A stretch of 64,000 nucleotides of DNA from Paenibacillus guangzhouensis (lineage in GTDB: Bacteria; Bacillota; Bacilli; Paenibacillales; Paenibacillaceae). Both the position numbers and the translations under genes were made by a program. The first letter of the stretch is position 1. Each line of letters starts with the position of its first letter. The stretch spans positions 744,001 through 808,000 of the forward strand of contig NZ_CP045293.1 of assembly GCF_009363075.1 (NCBI RefSeq), read 5' to 3'. Positions 53,128 to 62,172 of this stretch are shown piece after piece. Below the pieces are notes generated by a model. The model was given only the letters and a program-made list of their open reading frames with translations. It did not search any database and was not told where the DNA came from.

Positions 53128-53892
53128 ATGGCTAAGCAGCTTCCCGTATTAAAAGAGAAAAAAGTAAAGAAGAACACCAGCAGAAAGCTGCTTCTGATCC
53201 TGCTGCTTCTTTTTGTCGTCATTTTAGCCGTTCTATTCTTTCGATCTTCCGTAAGCAAGATTTCAGAGATTCAGATTAAGGGTTACCACATGATCACCAA
53301 AGAGGAGATATTGCTGAAAAGTGGACTTCATGTTGGCGATCAATTTTTTGGGACAAGCAAGGAAACCATCAGCGAGCGAATTCGAAAAATCCAAGCCGTT
53401 GAAGATGTGAAGATTGATCTTCAGTTCCCTGGGGTCATTCAGATTAATGTTCAAGAATTTCCTGCGGTAGCGTATCAAATATCACAAGGGAACGGACAGA
53501 TTACAGGTATACTTTCTAATGGGACGAATGTCTTACTGCAGCAGGATCATGTCCTCGTAGAGAAGCCTATTCTAACCCAGTGGAAATCGGGCGATCCGTT
53601 ACTTGCCCAACTGTGCAAGCAGCTCGCGATGATCCCTGATGAACTGCTCACGGATATATCCGAGATTATCCCCGATCCTACGAAGGCGTACCCGGATCGC
53701 ATCAAGATGTATACTCGTTCACAGTTCGAGATTACGACATCCATATCGCTATTAAAGGATAAGGCAGAGTACTTGAATAAAGTGATTGAGACACAACAGC
53801 CGGGGCTGATTACGATGCTGGCAGCAGACACGTATAAGCCGTTCGACCGCGCAACATCGGACATTGAACCGGAAAAAGAGACTACTCAATAA
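53128..53892 (+). CDS. divIB: Cell division protein DivIB/FtsQ
   Basis: 254-residue bitopic protein. A Lys-rich cytoplasmic tail precedes a membrane helix (LLLILLLLFVVILAVLFF, about 22-40). The POTRA domain starts at ISEIQIKGYHMITKEEILLKSGL, followed by the FtsQ beta domain (PAVAYQISQGNGQITGILSNG) and an acidic tail. Works with FtsL and DivIC. ATG 53128 has AGGTGG seven bases ahead. A small hairpin (53078-53102) lies in the gap after murA. Confidence 0.9.
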   Translation: MAKQLPVLKEKKVKKNTSRKLLLILLLLFVVILAVLFFRSSVSKISEIQIKGYHMITKEEILLKSGLHVGDQFFGTSKETISERIRKIQAVEDVKIDLQFPGVIQINVQEFPAVAYQISQGNGQITGILSNGTNVLLQQDHVLVEKPILTQWKSGDPLLAQLCKQLAMIPDELLTDISEIIPDPTKAYPDRIKMYTRSQFEITTSISLLKDKAEYLNKVIETQQPGLITMLAADTYKPFDRATSDIEPEKETTQ

Positions 53893-53945
53893 TGTGAAAA
53901 AATGTTAGAATGGTAGTTATAGGTTTGCCCGTCTTTTTTTGAGTT

Positions 53946-53963
53946 TTGGTAAACATTTACCAA
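53946..53963. other. Perfect 18-bp palindrome upstream of ftsA
   Basis: TTGGTAAA, CA, TTTACCAA: eight-base perfect arms with a two-base centre, about 60 bp upstream of the ftsA promoter candidate. It is not followed by a T run on the plus strand, so it looks like a protein-binding site and not a terminator. I cannot name the regulator. Confidence 0.45.
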
Positions 53964-54000
53964 TAAAAAAATTGTAGAAAAAAGAGGGAATACATAAAAT

Positions 54001-54030
54001 TTGTTGAATATGTACAGAGTGTCATACAAT
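54001..54030 (+). promoter_or_regulatory. Candidate promoter for ftsA-ftsZ
   Basis: TTGTTG at 54001-54006 and TACAAT at 54025-54030 with an 18-bp spacer. The same -10 area reads CATACAAT, the sporulation SigE -10 consensus, but its -35 match is poorly spaced. Confidence 0.4.
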
Positions 54031-54070
54031 ATTACTATTATACTTAGGTAGAAATAGGAGGTGCCACAGA

Positions 54071-55315
54071 TTGAGCAACGGTGACATCATTGTTAGTTTG
54101 GACATCGGTACATCCAAAGTTCGAGCTATTATCGGTGAAATGAACAATGGAACCTTTAATATTATTGGAGTTGGATCTGCCGACTCGGAAGGTATTCGAA
54201 AAGGAGCAATTGTAGATATTGACCAGACGGTACAGTCGATTCGCAATGCTGTCGATCATGCAGAACGTATGGTTGGCATTCAAATATCGGAAGTTTTTGT
54301 CGGAATTTCAGGAAATCATATTGGGCTACAATCAAGTCATGGCGTAGTTGCTGTGTCAAATGAAGATCGTGAGATCGGTGATGAAGATATTGAACGGGTG
54401 TTAAAAGCTGCTGAAGTCATTGCTCTCCCTCCTGAGCGAGAGATTATTGACGTGGTTGCGAAGCAATATGTTGTGGACGGGCTTGAGGGCATTCAAGATC
54501 CACGCGGCATGATTGGCGTACGCCTGGAAGTGGAAGCAACGATCATTACGGGTGCGAAGACAGCGATACATAACCTATTAAGATGCGTTGAAAAAGCAGA
54601 TTTAAAAGTAAAAGATCTCGTGCTTATGTCTCTAGCAGCGGGACAGTTGGCGCTGTCCAAGGATGAGAAGACGATGGGATCCATCTTGGTCGACATTGGT
54701 GCAGGCGCGACGACCATTGCTGTATTCCAGAATGGAGCGATGATTGCGACGTCAACGTTGCCGATTGGCGGCGAATTCGTCACCAACGATATTGCCTATG
54801 GGCTTCGCACATTGACTGACCAAGCGGAGCGAGTGAAGCTGAAGTTCGGTTGCGCTTATGGTCCGGATGCGGAAGAGGATCAAGTCTTCAAAGTCATTCG
54901 CATTGGCAGCAATGTCGAGAAAGAATTCTCCCAATTAGATCTAGCGGCGATTATTGAACCTCGTGTTCAGGAAATCTTCCAAATGGTGCGTCAAGAGGTT
55001 AAGAGATTAGGATATAGCGAGATGCCAGGCGGATATATCTTAACAGGTGGAACAGTATGCATGGCAGGCGTGCTAAAAGTTGCCCAAACGGAACTGGAAG
55101 CGACTGTCCGCATTGCCGTTCCAGATTTTATCGGTGTACGTGATCCGGGCTACACGAGCGGTGTTGGTATTATTCATAGTGTCATTCGCACAGTTAGAAT
55201 GCGTAATGCTTCACCTGCGAAGAAGGCTGCGAATCGTCCCAAAGCGCCAAAGAGTGTGGAAGAAAAGCCGGGTATTTTTGACCGTATGAAGAAATTTTTT
55301 GAGGATTTCATATAA
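54071..55315 (+). CDS. ftsA: Actin-like cell division protein FtsA
   Basis: 414 residues. FtsA polymerises on the membrane and tethers FtsZ. Actin-fold ATP motifs are VSLDIGTSKVRAIIGE, SILVDIGAGATTIAVF and YILTGGTVCMAGVL; the 1C subdomain lies around residues 85-165. The C-terminal amphipathic helix IFDRMKKFFEDFI provides membrane anchoring. TTG start after AGGAGGTG. Confidence 0.96.
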   Translation: MSNGDIIVSLDIGTSKVRAIIGEMNNGTFNIIGVGSADSEGIRKGAIVDIDQTVQSIRNAVDHAERMVGIQISEVFVGISGNHIGLQSSHGVVAVSNEDREIGDEDIERVLKAAEVIALPPEREIIDVVAKQYVVDGLEGIQDPRGMIGVRLEVEATIITGAKTAIHNLLRCVEKADLKVKDLVLMSLAAGQLALSKDEKTMGSILVDIGAGATTIAVFQNGAMIATSTLPIGGEFVTNDIAYGLRTLTDQAERVKLKFGCAYGPDAEEDQVFKVIRIGSNVEKEFSQLDLAAIIEPRVQEIFQMVRQEVKRLGYSEMPGGYILTGGTVCMAGVLKVAQTELEATVRIAVPDFIGVRDPGYTSGVGIIHSVIRTVRMRNASPAKKAANRPKAPKSVEEKPGIFDRMKKFFEDFI

Positions 55316-55373
55316 GATGACAGGCATGAAGATATCCTGGGCAGGCTAGCGCAATGAGGGGGAGATGGAGATT

Positions 55374-56489
55374 ATGTTGGAATTTGATTTTGAAATGGAG
55401 TCGTTAGCGCAAATAAAGGTCATCGGCGTAGGTGGCGGCGGTAGCAACGCAGTCAACCGAATGATTGATAATGGCGTTAAAGGCGTAGAATTTATTACTG
55501 TAAATACAGATGCTCAAGCGCTTCATTTGGCAAAATCGGAGCATCGTTTACAAATTGGTGATAAATTAACACGTGGACTTGGAGCAGGTGCGAACCCAGA
55601 TGTGGGGAAGAAAGCTGCTGAAGAATCCCGTGAAGCGATTATGAATACTTTGCGCGGTGCAGATATGGTGTTCGTTACTGCAGGTATGGGTGGCGGAACA
55701 GGTACGGGTGCTGCTCCAGTGATTGCTGAAATCGCTAGAGAATGCGGTGCATTAACGGTTGGAGTCGTAACACGTCCTTTCTCTTTCGAAGGCCGCAAAC
55801 GTTCTACGCAAGCAGAACTCGGTATCGAAGCACTGAAAGAAAAAGTAGATACACTTATTGTCATTCCGAACGATCGCCTATTGGAGATGGTGGATAAGAA
55901 GACACCAATGCTTGAAGCATTCCGTGAAGTCGATAACGTATTGCGTCAAGCGGTACAAGGTATTTCGGACTTGATCGCTGAACCAGCGTTAATCAACCTT
56001 GACTTTGCGGACGTGAAGACGATCATGACCGAGCGCGGCTCTGCATTAATGGGGATTGGCGTTGCGAATGGAGAGAACCGTGCGGCCGAAGCTGCGCGTA
56101 AAGCGATTATGAGTCCACTTCTCGAGACTTCGATTGAAGGCGCTCGTGGTGTCATCATGAACATCACTGGCGGGATGAACTTATCCTTGTATGAGGTCAA
56201 TGAAGCAGCTGAAATTGTTATCTCGGCATCCGATCCAGAAGTAAATATGATTTTCGGTGCGAGGATTGAAGAAGACATGAAAGACGATATCAAAGTAACT
56301 GTTATCGCAACAGGGTTCGAATCGAAGCCGGTTCACATCCCTGCTCGCAGACCTGTGACTGCTGCACAAACGGAAGAGGCTCCAGATACTCGTTCTACGA
56401 GTCATTTACGACCGTTCGGCAATCAGCCGTCAGGCGATCAATTGGATATTCCGACCTTCTTACGCAATCGTCCTCGTCATAACGATTAA
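55374..56489 (+). CDS. ftsZ: Cell division GTPase FtsZ
   Basis: 371-residue tubulin homologue forming the Z ring. [18 protein letters not shown], the tubulin signature [18 protein letters not shown] (about 104), T7 loop [12 protein letters not shown] and the C-terminal partner-binding peptide [13 protein letters not shown] 55374 is preferred to an ATG nine bases earlier because it gives the family start MLEF and better spacing from GAGGGGGAG. Ends in a 17-bp-stem terminator. Confidence 0.97.
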   Translation: MLEFDFEMESLAQIKVIGVGGGGSNAVNRMIDNGVKGVEFITVNTDAQALHLAKSEHRLQIGDKLTRGLGAGANPDVGKKAAEESREAIMNTLRGADMVFVTAGMGGGTGTGAAPVIAEIARECGALTVGVVTRPFSFEGRKRSTQAELGIEALKEKVDTLIVIPNDRLLEMVDKKTPMLEAFREVDNVLRQAVQGISDLIAEPALINLDFADVKTIMTERGSALMGIGVANGENRAAEAARKAIMSPLLETSIEGARGVIMNITGGMNLSLYEVNEAAEIVISASDPEVNMIFGARIEEDMKDDIKVTVIATGFESKPVHIPARRPVTAAQTEEAPDTRSTSHLRPFGNQPSGDQLDIPTFLRNRPRHND

Positions 56490-56501
56490 TACTTCGTCGA
56501 C

Positions 56502-56544
56502 AAGCTCATTTTACAGAATTTATTTCTGTGAGATGGGCTTTTTT
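56502..56544 (+). terminator. Terminator of the dcw cluster after ftsZ
   Basis: AAGCTCATTTTACAGAA pairs fully (with G-T pairs) with TTCTGTGAGATGGGCTT and runs into TTTTTT. Confidence 0.85.
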
Positions 56545-56576
56545 CATGATTTAAGCAATTTTCCTCGGTTCGTTTC

Positions 56577-56643
56577 TTCGACAAAAAAAGATGCACAGCT
56601 TCTCCATGTTTAGACAGACTTTGAATATGAGGTTTAATATACT
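56577..56643 (+). promoter_or_regulatory. spoIIG promoter region with Spo0A box
   Basis: TTCGACAAA at 56577-56585 is an exact reverse-strand Spo0A box (TTTGTCGAA). Downstream are TAGACA at 56611-56616 and TATACT at 56638-56643, 21 bp apart. A long-spaced, Spo0A-activated SigA promoter is the known arrangement for spoIIG in Bacillus. Confidence 0.6.
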
Positions 56644-56683
56644 AGTTTCATCCGTTGCCAAGTTCGGTGGATGTGATGAGGCG

Positions 56684-57613
56684 GTGAAGCGACTGGTTGT
56701 ATATCTTGATCTCATTTTTCTCATGAATTTGCTCATTGATGGTGCACTATTATGGACAACGGCATGGATGCGTAAAATAAAGCCTCGAATTTGGCGTCTG
56801 ATTGCAGCGTCCGTTCTTGGTGCTTCGTATGTCGTGATGATGTTCGCACCCGCATTATCTTTCTTATTTACATTTTTAATTAAATTTCTGATGTCTCTGG
56901 GGATGCTCTGGATTGCGTTTGGATTTAACAGCCTACAGAACTACTTACGCAATATGGCAGCATTCTATGTCATAAATTTTGTGGCGGCAGGAGGCATCCT
57001 TGGACTCCATTACTTGATGCAGAATTCAGGCGATGTATTAAACGGCATTTGGTTCTCCCACTCCGGTGGATTTCAGTTTAATTTGAAAATTGGGTTCTGG
57101 ATTATTGCCATCGGGCTCGTCGTTACATTTCTTTTGTATCGTACCGTGATACGCAGCCGTGCGAACAAAGAAGCGATGACGCAATTTCTCGCGCAAGTGG
57201 AAGTCTGGATCGATCAAGATCAGTCAAGCTGTATCGGACTCATTGATACCGGGAATCAGTTGACTGACCCGCTGACGCGCAGCCCTGTCATCGTCATGGA
57301 AGCGGGCTTATGGTTAAATGCGTTCCCCGAAGGATGGATTGATCGTTTGCGTGATCTCTCTGCCGATCAATGGATTATGGAAATGCAAGACGCATCCGTA
57401 CCATGGCAAGATCGGCTCCGAATGGTTCCTTACCGTGGGGTGAACCGTGGCAGTACACAGTGGATGATCGCTGTCAAACCGGATAAGGTTATTCTGACTC
57501 ATGGTGGAACGACCACGGAATGCACGAAGGTATTAATCGGTCTAGATGGCGGCAAGCTATCGTCAGATGGCAGCTATCAGGCGATTCTGCATAGCGCGCT
57601 ATTTCATCATTAA
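56684..57613 (+). CDS. spoIIGA: Sigma-E processing peptidase SpoIIGA
   Basis: 309-residue membrane aspartic protease that cleaves pro-SigE in the mother cell. Five hydrophobic helices fill the first 150 residues (VVYLDLIFLMNLLIDGALLW onward), and the cytoplasmic protease domain has the catalytic Asp in GLIDTGNQLTDPL (about 188). GTG 56684 gives the family start and the same length as the Bacillus protein; the longer frame upstream runs over the promoter. Followed after 18 bp by sigE. Confidence 0.94.
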   Translation: MKRLVVYLDLIFLMNLLIDGALLWTTAWMRKIKPRIWRLIAASVLGASYVVMMFAPALSFLFTFLIKFLMSLGMLWIAFGFNSLQNYLRNMAAFYVINFVAAGGILGLHYLMQNSGDVLNGIWFSHSGGFQFNLKIGFWIIAIGLVVTFLLYRTVIRSRANKEAMTQFLAQVEVWIDQDQSSCIGLIDTGNQLTDPLTRSPVIVMEAGLWLNAFPEGWIDRLRDLSADQWIMEMQDASVPWQDRLRMVPYRGVNRGSTQWMIAVKPDKVILTHGGTTTECTKVLIGLDGGKLSSDGSYQAILHSALFHH

Positions 57614-57631
57614 TGTTTAGGAGGAGACGGA

Positions 57632-58354
57632 ATGCTCTTAAAACTGAAATTGACAATGCAATTGAACTATTACCGAATTCTTTTTTTGCTAGGGTTGAAG
57701 AGCGAAGAGATCTATTATATTGGCGGCAGCGAGGCCCTACCTCCGCCCCTCACGCGCGAGGAGGAAGAATATTTACTAACGAGACTATCCTCGGGAGATA
57801 CGGCGATACGGGCGATGTTAATCGAACGCAACCTGCGGCTTGTCGTATATATCGCTCGTAAATTCGAGAACACCGGCATTAACATTGAGGATTTAGTCTC
57901 CATCGGCGCCATTGGACTCATCAAAGCTGTTAATACGTTCGATCCTGACAAGAAGATTAAGCTCGCGACCTATGCTTCACGATGTATCGAAAATGAGATT
58001 CTGATGTATCTACGTCGAAATAGCAAGATCCGAACAGAGGTATCATTCGACGAGCCGCTCAATATCGACTGGGATGGAAATGAGCTATTGCTATCCGACG
58101 TCCTTGGAACGGAGAACGATACGATTTACCGGAATATAGAGGAGCAGGTAGACCGCAAACTTTTACATAAGGCATTAGATAAATTATCGGACCGTGAGCG
58201 TGTCATTATGGAATTGCGCTTTGGACTCACGGATGGGGAAGAGAAGACCCAGAAGGATGTTGCGGATATGCTCGGCATATCACAGTCCTATATTTCACGA
58301 CTGGAGAAGCGAATTATTAAACGGCTGCGAAAAGAATTTAATAAGATGGTATAA
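57632..58354 (+). CDS. sigE: Sporulation sigma factor SigE (pro-form)
   Basis: 240-residue mother-cell sigma factor made as an inactive precursor. The hydrophobic/basic pro-sequence covers about residues 1-28 ([20 protein letters not shown]), ahead of [13 protein letters not shown]. Region 2 includes [26 protein letters not shown] and [19 protein letters not shown]; region 4 has [30 protein letters not shown] before the ATG. In an operon with spoIIGA. Confidence 0.96.
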   Translation: MLLKLKLTMQLNYYRILFLLGLKSEEIYYIGGSEALPPPLTREEEEYLLTRLSSGDTAIRAMLIERNLRLVVYIARKFENTGINIEDLVSIGAIGLIKAVNTFDPDKKIKLATYASRCIENEILMYLRRNSKIRTEVSFDEPLNIDWDGNELLLSDVLGTENDTIYRNIEEQVDRKLLHKALDKLSDRERVIMELRFGLTDGEEKTQKDVADMLGISQSYISRLEKRIIKRLRKEFNKMV

Positions 58355-58434
58355 GCAAAGCCTGGCGCGGAGTAGGCGTCGAAATGAGTCGAAGATGTGT
58401 CGAATTGTAACCTGAAAAAGGAATAAAAAAACAG

Positions 58435-58471
58435 CCCTCGGAGATAATGAACATTAATGTTTCTCCTTGGG
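58435..58471 (+). other. Hairpin in the sigG leader overlapping the ribosome site
   Basis: CCCTCGGAGA (58435-58444) pairs with TCTCCTTGGG (58462-58471) with two central mismatches, enclosing the perfect palindrome AACATTAATGTT (58450-58461). The 3' arm covers the first three bases of the GGGAGG ribosome site of sigG, so it could limit translation. Confidence 0.5.
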
Positions 58472-58483
58472 AGGTTGTACACG

Positions 58484-59266
58484 ATGACCCGAAATAAAGT
58501 CGAGATTTGTGGTGTGGATACTGCAAAACTGCCAGTTCTAACGAACGCGGAAATGCGCGAATTATTCGTCGCCTTACAACAACAAAATGAACGAGCAGCA
58601 AGAGAGAAATTAGTGAATGGCAATCTAAGGCTCGTACTCAGCGTCATTCAACGATTCAACAATCGCGGGGAATTTGTGGACGATCTGTTCCAGGTCGGCT
58701 GCATCGGGTTGATGAAAGCCATCGATAACTTTGATCTAGGTCAGAACGTCAAATTCTCTACGTATGCCGTACCGATGATTATTGGTGAGATCCGGCGTTA
58801 CCTTCGGGACAATAACCCGATTCGCGTCTCACGCTCGCTACGAGATATTGCGTACAAAGCGCTTCAGGTTCGCGACAGCTTAACGAATAAGAATGCGCGT
58901 GAACCGACGATCTTCGAAATCTCTGAAGCGCTGAATGTCCCCAAAGAAGATGTCGTGTTCGCCCTAGATGCCATCCAAGATCCCGTATCGCTCTTCGAGC
59001 CGATCTATCATGATGGCGGAGATCCGATTTATGTGATGGACCAGATCAGTGACGATAAGAATAAGGATGTATCTTGGATTGAGGAGATTGCACTTCGTGA
59101 AGCGATGCGCAAACTGAACGATCGTGAGAAAATGATCTTATCTATGCGATTTTTCGAAGGGAAGACTCAGATGGAAGTGGCAGAGGAGATTGGCATATCC
59201 CAGGCACAGGTATCGAGACTTGAGAAATCGGCCATTAATCAGATGCAGAAGCATGTTAAATCGTAA
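58484..59266 (+). CDS. sigG: Sporulation sigma factor SigG
   Basis: 260-residue late forespore sigma factor. The start MTRNKVEICGVDTAKLPVL is almost identical in pattern to Bacillus SigG. Region 2 LRLVLSVIQRFNNRGEFVDDLFQVGCIGLMKAIDNF, then KFSTYAVPMIIGEIRRYLRDNNPIRVSRSL; region 4 TQMEVAEEIGISQAQVSRLEK. ATG 58484 lies ten bases after GGGAGG, within a leader hairpin. Probably transcribed both by read-through from spoIIG and from a forespore promoter that I could not locate securely. Confidence 0.97.
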   Translation: MTRNKVEICGVDTAKLPVLTNAEMRELFVALQQQNERAAREKLVNGNLRLVLSVIQRFNNRGEFVDDLFQVGCIGLMKAIDNFDLGQNVKFSTYAVPMIIGEIRRYLRDNNPIRVSRSLRDIAYKALQVRDSLTNKNAREPTIFEISEALNVPKEDVVFALDAIQDPVSLFEPIYHDGGDPIYVMDQISDDKNKDVSWIEEIALREAMRKLNDREKMILSMRFFEGKTQMEVAEEIGISQAQVSRLEKSAINQMQKHVKS

Positions 59267-59283
59267 ATCTCTAGTTGGCTATG

Positions 59284-59317
59284 AAAGTCCTAACGTTGAA
59301 TGCGTTAGGGCTTTTTT
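59284..59317 (+). terminator. Terminator after sigG
   Basis: AAAGTCCTAACG pairs completely (one G-T) with CGTTAGGGCTTT, followed by a T run. Confidence 0.85.
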
Positions 59318-59512
59318 GAAATTGAAGATGGATATGCTTCGGGGTTTCATAACGCTTAACCAGTTTCGGTTTTCTTTTGAGGATCAGGACATTTTACGTC
59401 TTTTCCACATATATTTAGGATATAGTCGTGTATCAGCCCATTTCCCATTCCTTCATGCGAAGTGAGAGGGAGGGTACGAACCCTAAAATTATAAGGTTAG
59501 TGGTGATGACGG

Positions 59513-59839
59513 GTGAAGATATCGGATTTTCAGACGAAGGATGTTATTAATATTGTGGACGGGAAGAAGCTCGGGCAAATATCAGATTTGGAACTGGATT
59601 TGCGTCAAGGGCGGATCAGCTCGATTGTCGTGCCGAACTATAATAAATTTCTTGGTCTATTCGGTGGGGGAACCGACCTTGTGATTCCTTGGCGGAATAT
59701 CGTGAAGATCGGTGCGGACGTCGTCCTCGTCAAAATGGATGAGACACGTGTCACGAAGCAGGAGGAATATGAGCCATTATCAGACCGATACGAGCGGCTG
59801 GACCCGATGACGCGAGAGACGCGAACCTATCCTAGTTAG
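59513..59839 (+). CDS. ylmC: YlmC/YmxH family PRC-barrel sporulation protein
   Basis: 108 residues. VINIVDGKKLGQISDLELDLRQGRISSIVVP and the GGGTDLVIPWRNIVKIGADVVLV core form a PRC-barrel domain as in YlmC/YmxH. The C-terminal tail is charged. Location between sigG and the ylmD-like gene matches ylmC. GTG start with a modest GGTGATG site. The 246-bp upstream gap holds the sigG terminator and no further gene. Confidence 0.88.
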   Translation: MKISDFQTKDVINIVDGKKLGQISDLELDLRQGRISSIVVPNYNKFLGLFGGGTDLVIPWRNIVKIGADVVLVKMDETRVTKQEEYEPLSDRYERLDPMTRETRTYPS

Positions 59840-59888
59840 TGAAAATTAACGGCAGCCTATGGTACACTAGGGTTGAGGTGAATGAACA

Positions 59889-60737
59889 ATGGAACCATTC
59901 GTACAACAGACTAGACCATCAGCACCTGCTCTATTTATGCTGAAACCTTGGATAACGAAGGGATCGGACATTACAGCAGGTTTTTCTTCGAAAAATGGCG
60001 GTGTCAGCAGCGGCCCCTATGACTCGTTAAATTGCGCCTTTCACGTTCATGATCGGGATGAAGATGTCATCCGGAACCGGGAAGCGATCGCAGAGGTGCT
60101 GCAGCTTCCGTTCGAGGCATGGACGTGCGGTGAGCAAGTGCATAGCAATCATGTGTTTGAAGTGAAAGAAGAGCAGCGCGGACTCGGACGTGAGACGAGA
60201 GCATCGGCTATCCAGGATACGGACGCATTGATTACCAATGTACCCGGCGTGTGGCTGACCTCGTTTTACGCCGATTGCGTTCCGTTATACTTCTGGGATC
60301 CTGTCGTTCGGGCGGTAGGACTTGCCCATGCAGGCTGGAAAGGAACTGTACTTGAGATTGCCGCAAAGACGATTGAGAAGATGGGCGAGGCTTACGGCTC
60401 GATTCCGAGCAATATACGGACTGCAATTGGTCCCTCGATTGGCGCCTGCTGCTATGAAGTAGATGAACATGTCATGCAGCATGTGAAAGACTTAGCACAG
60501 ACGTTCGCTCTAACAGACCAAGATCCTCCGATTTATATCGCGAAGCCAAACGGGAAGTTCATGCTTGACTTGAAACAATTTAATCGACACATTATGATAA
60601 AAGCAGGAATTCTACCGACAAATATCGAATGTTCTACGTGGTGTACAAGTTGTCAGGAGGAGGATTTCTTCTCTCATCGACGCGATCAAGGAAGAACAGG
60701 TCGAATGATCAGTTGGATCGCAATAGAAAAGGAGTGA
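59889..60737 (+). CDS. pgeF: Peptidoglycan editing factor PgeF (YlmD, laccase-domain)
   Basis: 282 residues of the multicopper-polyphenol-oxidase-like/DUF152 family. PgeF removes L-Ser-containing muropeptide precursors in E. coli; other members act on purine nucleosides. Metal ligands are visible in TCGEQVHSNHVF, FYADCVPLYFWDP and GLAHAGWKGTVLEIA. TAIGPSIGACCYEV and the C-terminal CSTWCTSCQEEDFFSHRRD complete the pattern. Part of the ylm operon, eight bases from ylmE. Confidence 0.9.
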   Translation: MEPFVQQTRPSAPALFMLKPWITKGSDITAGFSSKNGGVSSGPYDSLNCAFHVHDRDEDVIRNREAIAEVLQLPFEAWTCGEQVHSNHVFEVKEEQRGLGRETRASAIQDTDALITNVPGVWLTSFYADCVPLYFWDPVVRAVGLAHAGWKGTVLEIAAKTIEKMGEAYGSIPSNIRTAIGPSIGACCYEVDEHVMQHVKDLAQTFALTDQDPPIYIAKPNGKFMLDLKQFNRHIMIKAGILPTNIECSTWCTSCQEEDFFSHRRDQGRTGRMISWIAIEKE

Positions 60738-60744
60738 TCTTCGC

Positions 60745-61437
60745 ATGGCATTGCAAGAGCGAATCGAGCTCGTGGAACAACGTGTGAATGAAGCATGCAG
60801 ACGCAGCGGTAGACTGCGTGAAGATGTACATATCATTGCCGTAACGAAATATGTATCACTCGCGATGACGGAATCCGTGCTGAAGCATGGGTTAGAGCAT
60901 ATTGGTGAGAATCGTTGGCAGAATGCCGAGGAGAAGTGGAATGCGCTCGGGAACCAAGGGACATGGCATTTCATCGGTCATCTGCAGACGAATAAAGTGA
61001 AGGATGTTATCGGCAAATTTGCTTATATTCATTCGTTGGACAGGCTGTCGCTTGCCAAGGAATTGAACAAGAAAGCGGAAGCGTTACAGATGGATGTGAA
61101 TTGCTTCGTGCAGGTGAATGTCTCTGGGGAGACGTCGAAGTATGGCATGGAGCCTGAACAGCTCGTTCCATTCATTGAAGAATTACGCGCATACCCTCGA
61201 ATTCGGATCGCCGGACTCATGACGATGGCGCCATTCGAGTATGAAGCAGAACAGACACGACCGGTCTTTCGCGGATTGCGAACTCTACGGGATGAGCTTA
61301 ACCAGCTTGCAATCACAGAAGACCCCATTCAACACCTTTCCATGGGAATGTCCAACGATTTTGAGGTGGCCATTGAAGAGGGAGCAACTTGGATTCGACT
61401 CGGCTCTATTTTAGTAGGGGATAAGGAGGAAGTGTAA
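60745..61437 (+). CDS. ylmE: YggS-family pyridoxal phosphate homeostasis protein (YlmE)
   Basis: 230 residues, fold type III PLP-binding protein thought to buffer PLP and amino-acid metabolism. The PLP Lys is in IIAVTKYVS (about 36); [36 protein letters not shown] and [25 protein letters not shown] are hallmarks. Its stop overlaps the sepF start by one base (TAATG). Confidence 0.94.
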   Translation: MALQERIELVEQRVNEACRRSGRLREDVHIIAVTKYVSLAMTESVLKHGLEHIGENRWQNAEEKWNALGNQGTWHFIGHLQTNKVKDVIGKFAYIHSLDRLSLAKELNKKAEALQMDVNCFVQVNVSGETSKYGMEPEQLVPFIEELRAYPRIRIAGLMTMAPFEYEAEQTRPVFRGLRTLRDELNQLAITEDPIQHLSMGMSNDFEVAIEEGATWIRLGSILVGDKEEV

Positions 61438-61877
61438 TGGGCGTTATGAATCGGTTTATGAATTTTCTGGGGCTGCAAGAGGAAGAAGAAGTGGTCGAAC
61501 GGGAGAAAATAACGCACGAAGAAGAACAAGAAATTGAAACCCCGAGCTTTGAACCACGTAAAAATGTAAAAGCAAGTAATGTGGTTAGCATCCACTCGCA
61601 GAAAAATGCCAAAGTGGTGCTCTATGAACCGCGTTCGTATGACGAAGCGCAAGAAATTGCAGACCATCTGCGTTCTCGCCGTTCTGTCGTTGTGAACTTG
61701 CAGCGGATTCGCAAAGATCAGGCGATGCGTATTATCGATTTTTTGAGCGGGACCGTCTATGCGCTGAATGGGAATATCTCTAAGCTTGGCATCAACATCT
61801 TCATGTGCACACCGGACACCGTTGAAATTCAAGGCGCAATCTCCGAAATCTTATCCGAGGAAAAAGACTATAGCTAA
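61437..61877 (+). CDS. sepF: Cell division protein SepF
   Basis: 146 residues. SepF binds membrane and FtsZ and aligns protofilaments. The N-terminal amphipathic helix [15 protein letters not shown] is the membrane anchor; an acidic linker follows, then the globular core [32 protein letters not shown] and [30 protein letters not shown]. In the ylm operon as usual. Confidence 0.96.
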   Translation: MGVMNRFMNFLGLQEEEEVVEREKITHEEEQEIETPSFEPRKNVKASNVVSIHSQKNAKVVLYEPRSYDEAQEIADHLRSRRSVVVNLQRIRKDQAMRIIDFLSGTVYALNGNISKLGINIFMCTPDTVEIQGAISEILSEEKDYS

Positions 61878-61892
61878 ATGAGGTGACTGATT

Positions 61893-62165
61893 TTGGGGCA
61901 AATTGATTATTACATTTCCATGCTTGGACAGATTTATCTATACATGATTATCGTGTATGTGCTTCTCTCTTGGGTGCCGAATGCGCGCGAGAGTTTTGTT
62001 GGGAATTTGCTTGCGAAGCTGGTCGAGCCGTATTTGAGTCCGTTTCGTAAAATTATTCCGCCAATTGGAGGTATGTTAGACATTTCGCCGATTGTTGCGT
62101 TGTTCGTTCTGCAATTCGTAATCCAGGGTATCATTGCAGTCGTGCATTTCATAATCCCAGGGTGA
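61893..62165 (+). CDS. ylmG: YggT-family membrane protein (YlmG)
   Basis: 90 residues with two long helices separated by VEPYLSPFRKIIPPIGGMLDISPIVAL, the YggT signature. TTG start after GAGGTGA. Linked to septum or nucleoid morphology in other bacteria; exact role unclear. Confidence 0.92.
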   Translation: MGQIDYYISMLGQIYLYMIIVYVLLSWVPNARESFVGNLLAKLVEPYLSPFRKIIPPIGGMLDISPIVALFVLQFVIQGIIAVVHFIIPG

Positions 62166-62172
62166 TTCGCGT

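Noticed and set aside
56591-56683. Upstream extension of SpoIIGA from an ATG at 56591
   Set aside because: No ribosome site, overlaps the predicted promoter, and the GTG at 56684 gives the family length.
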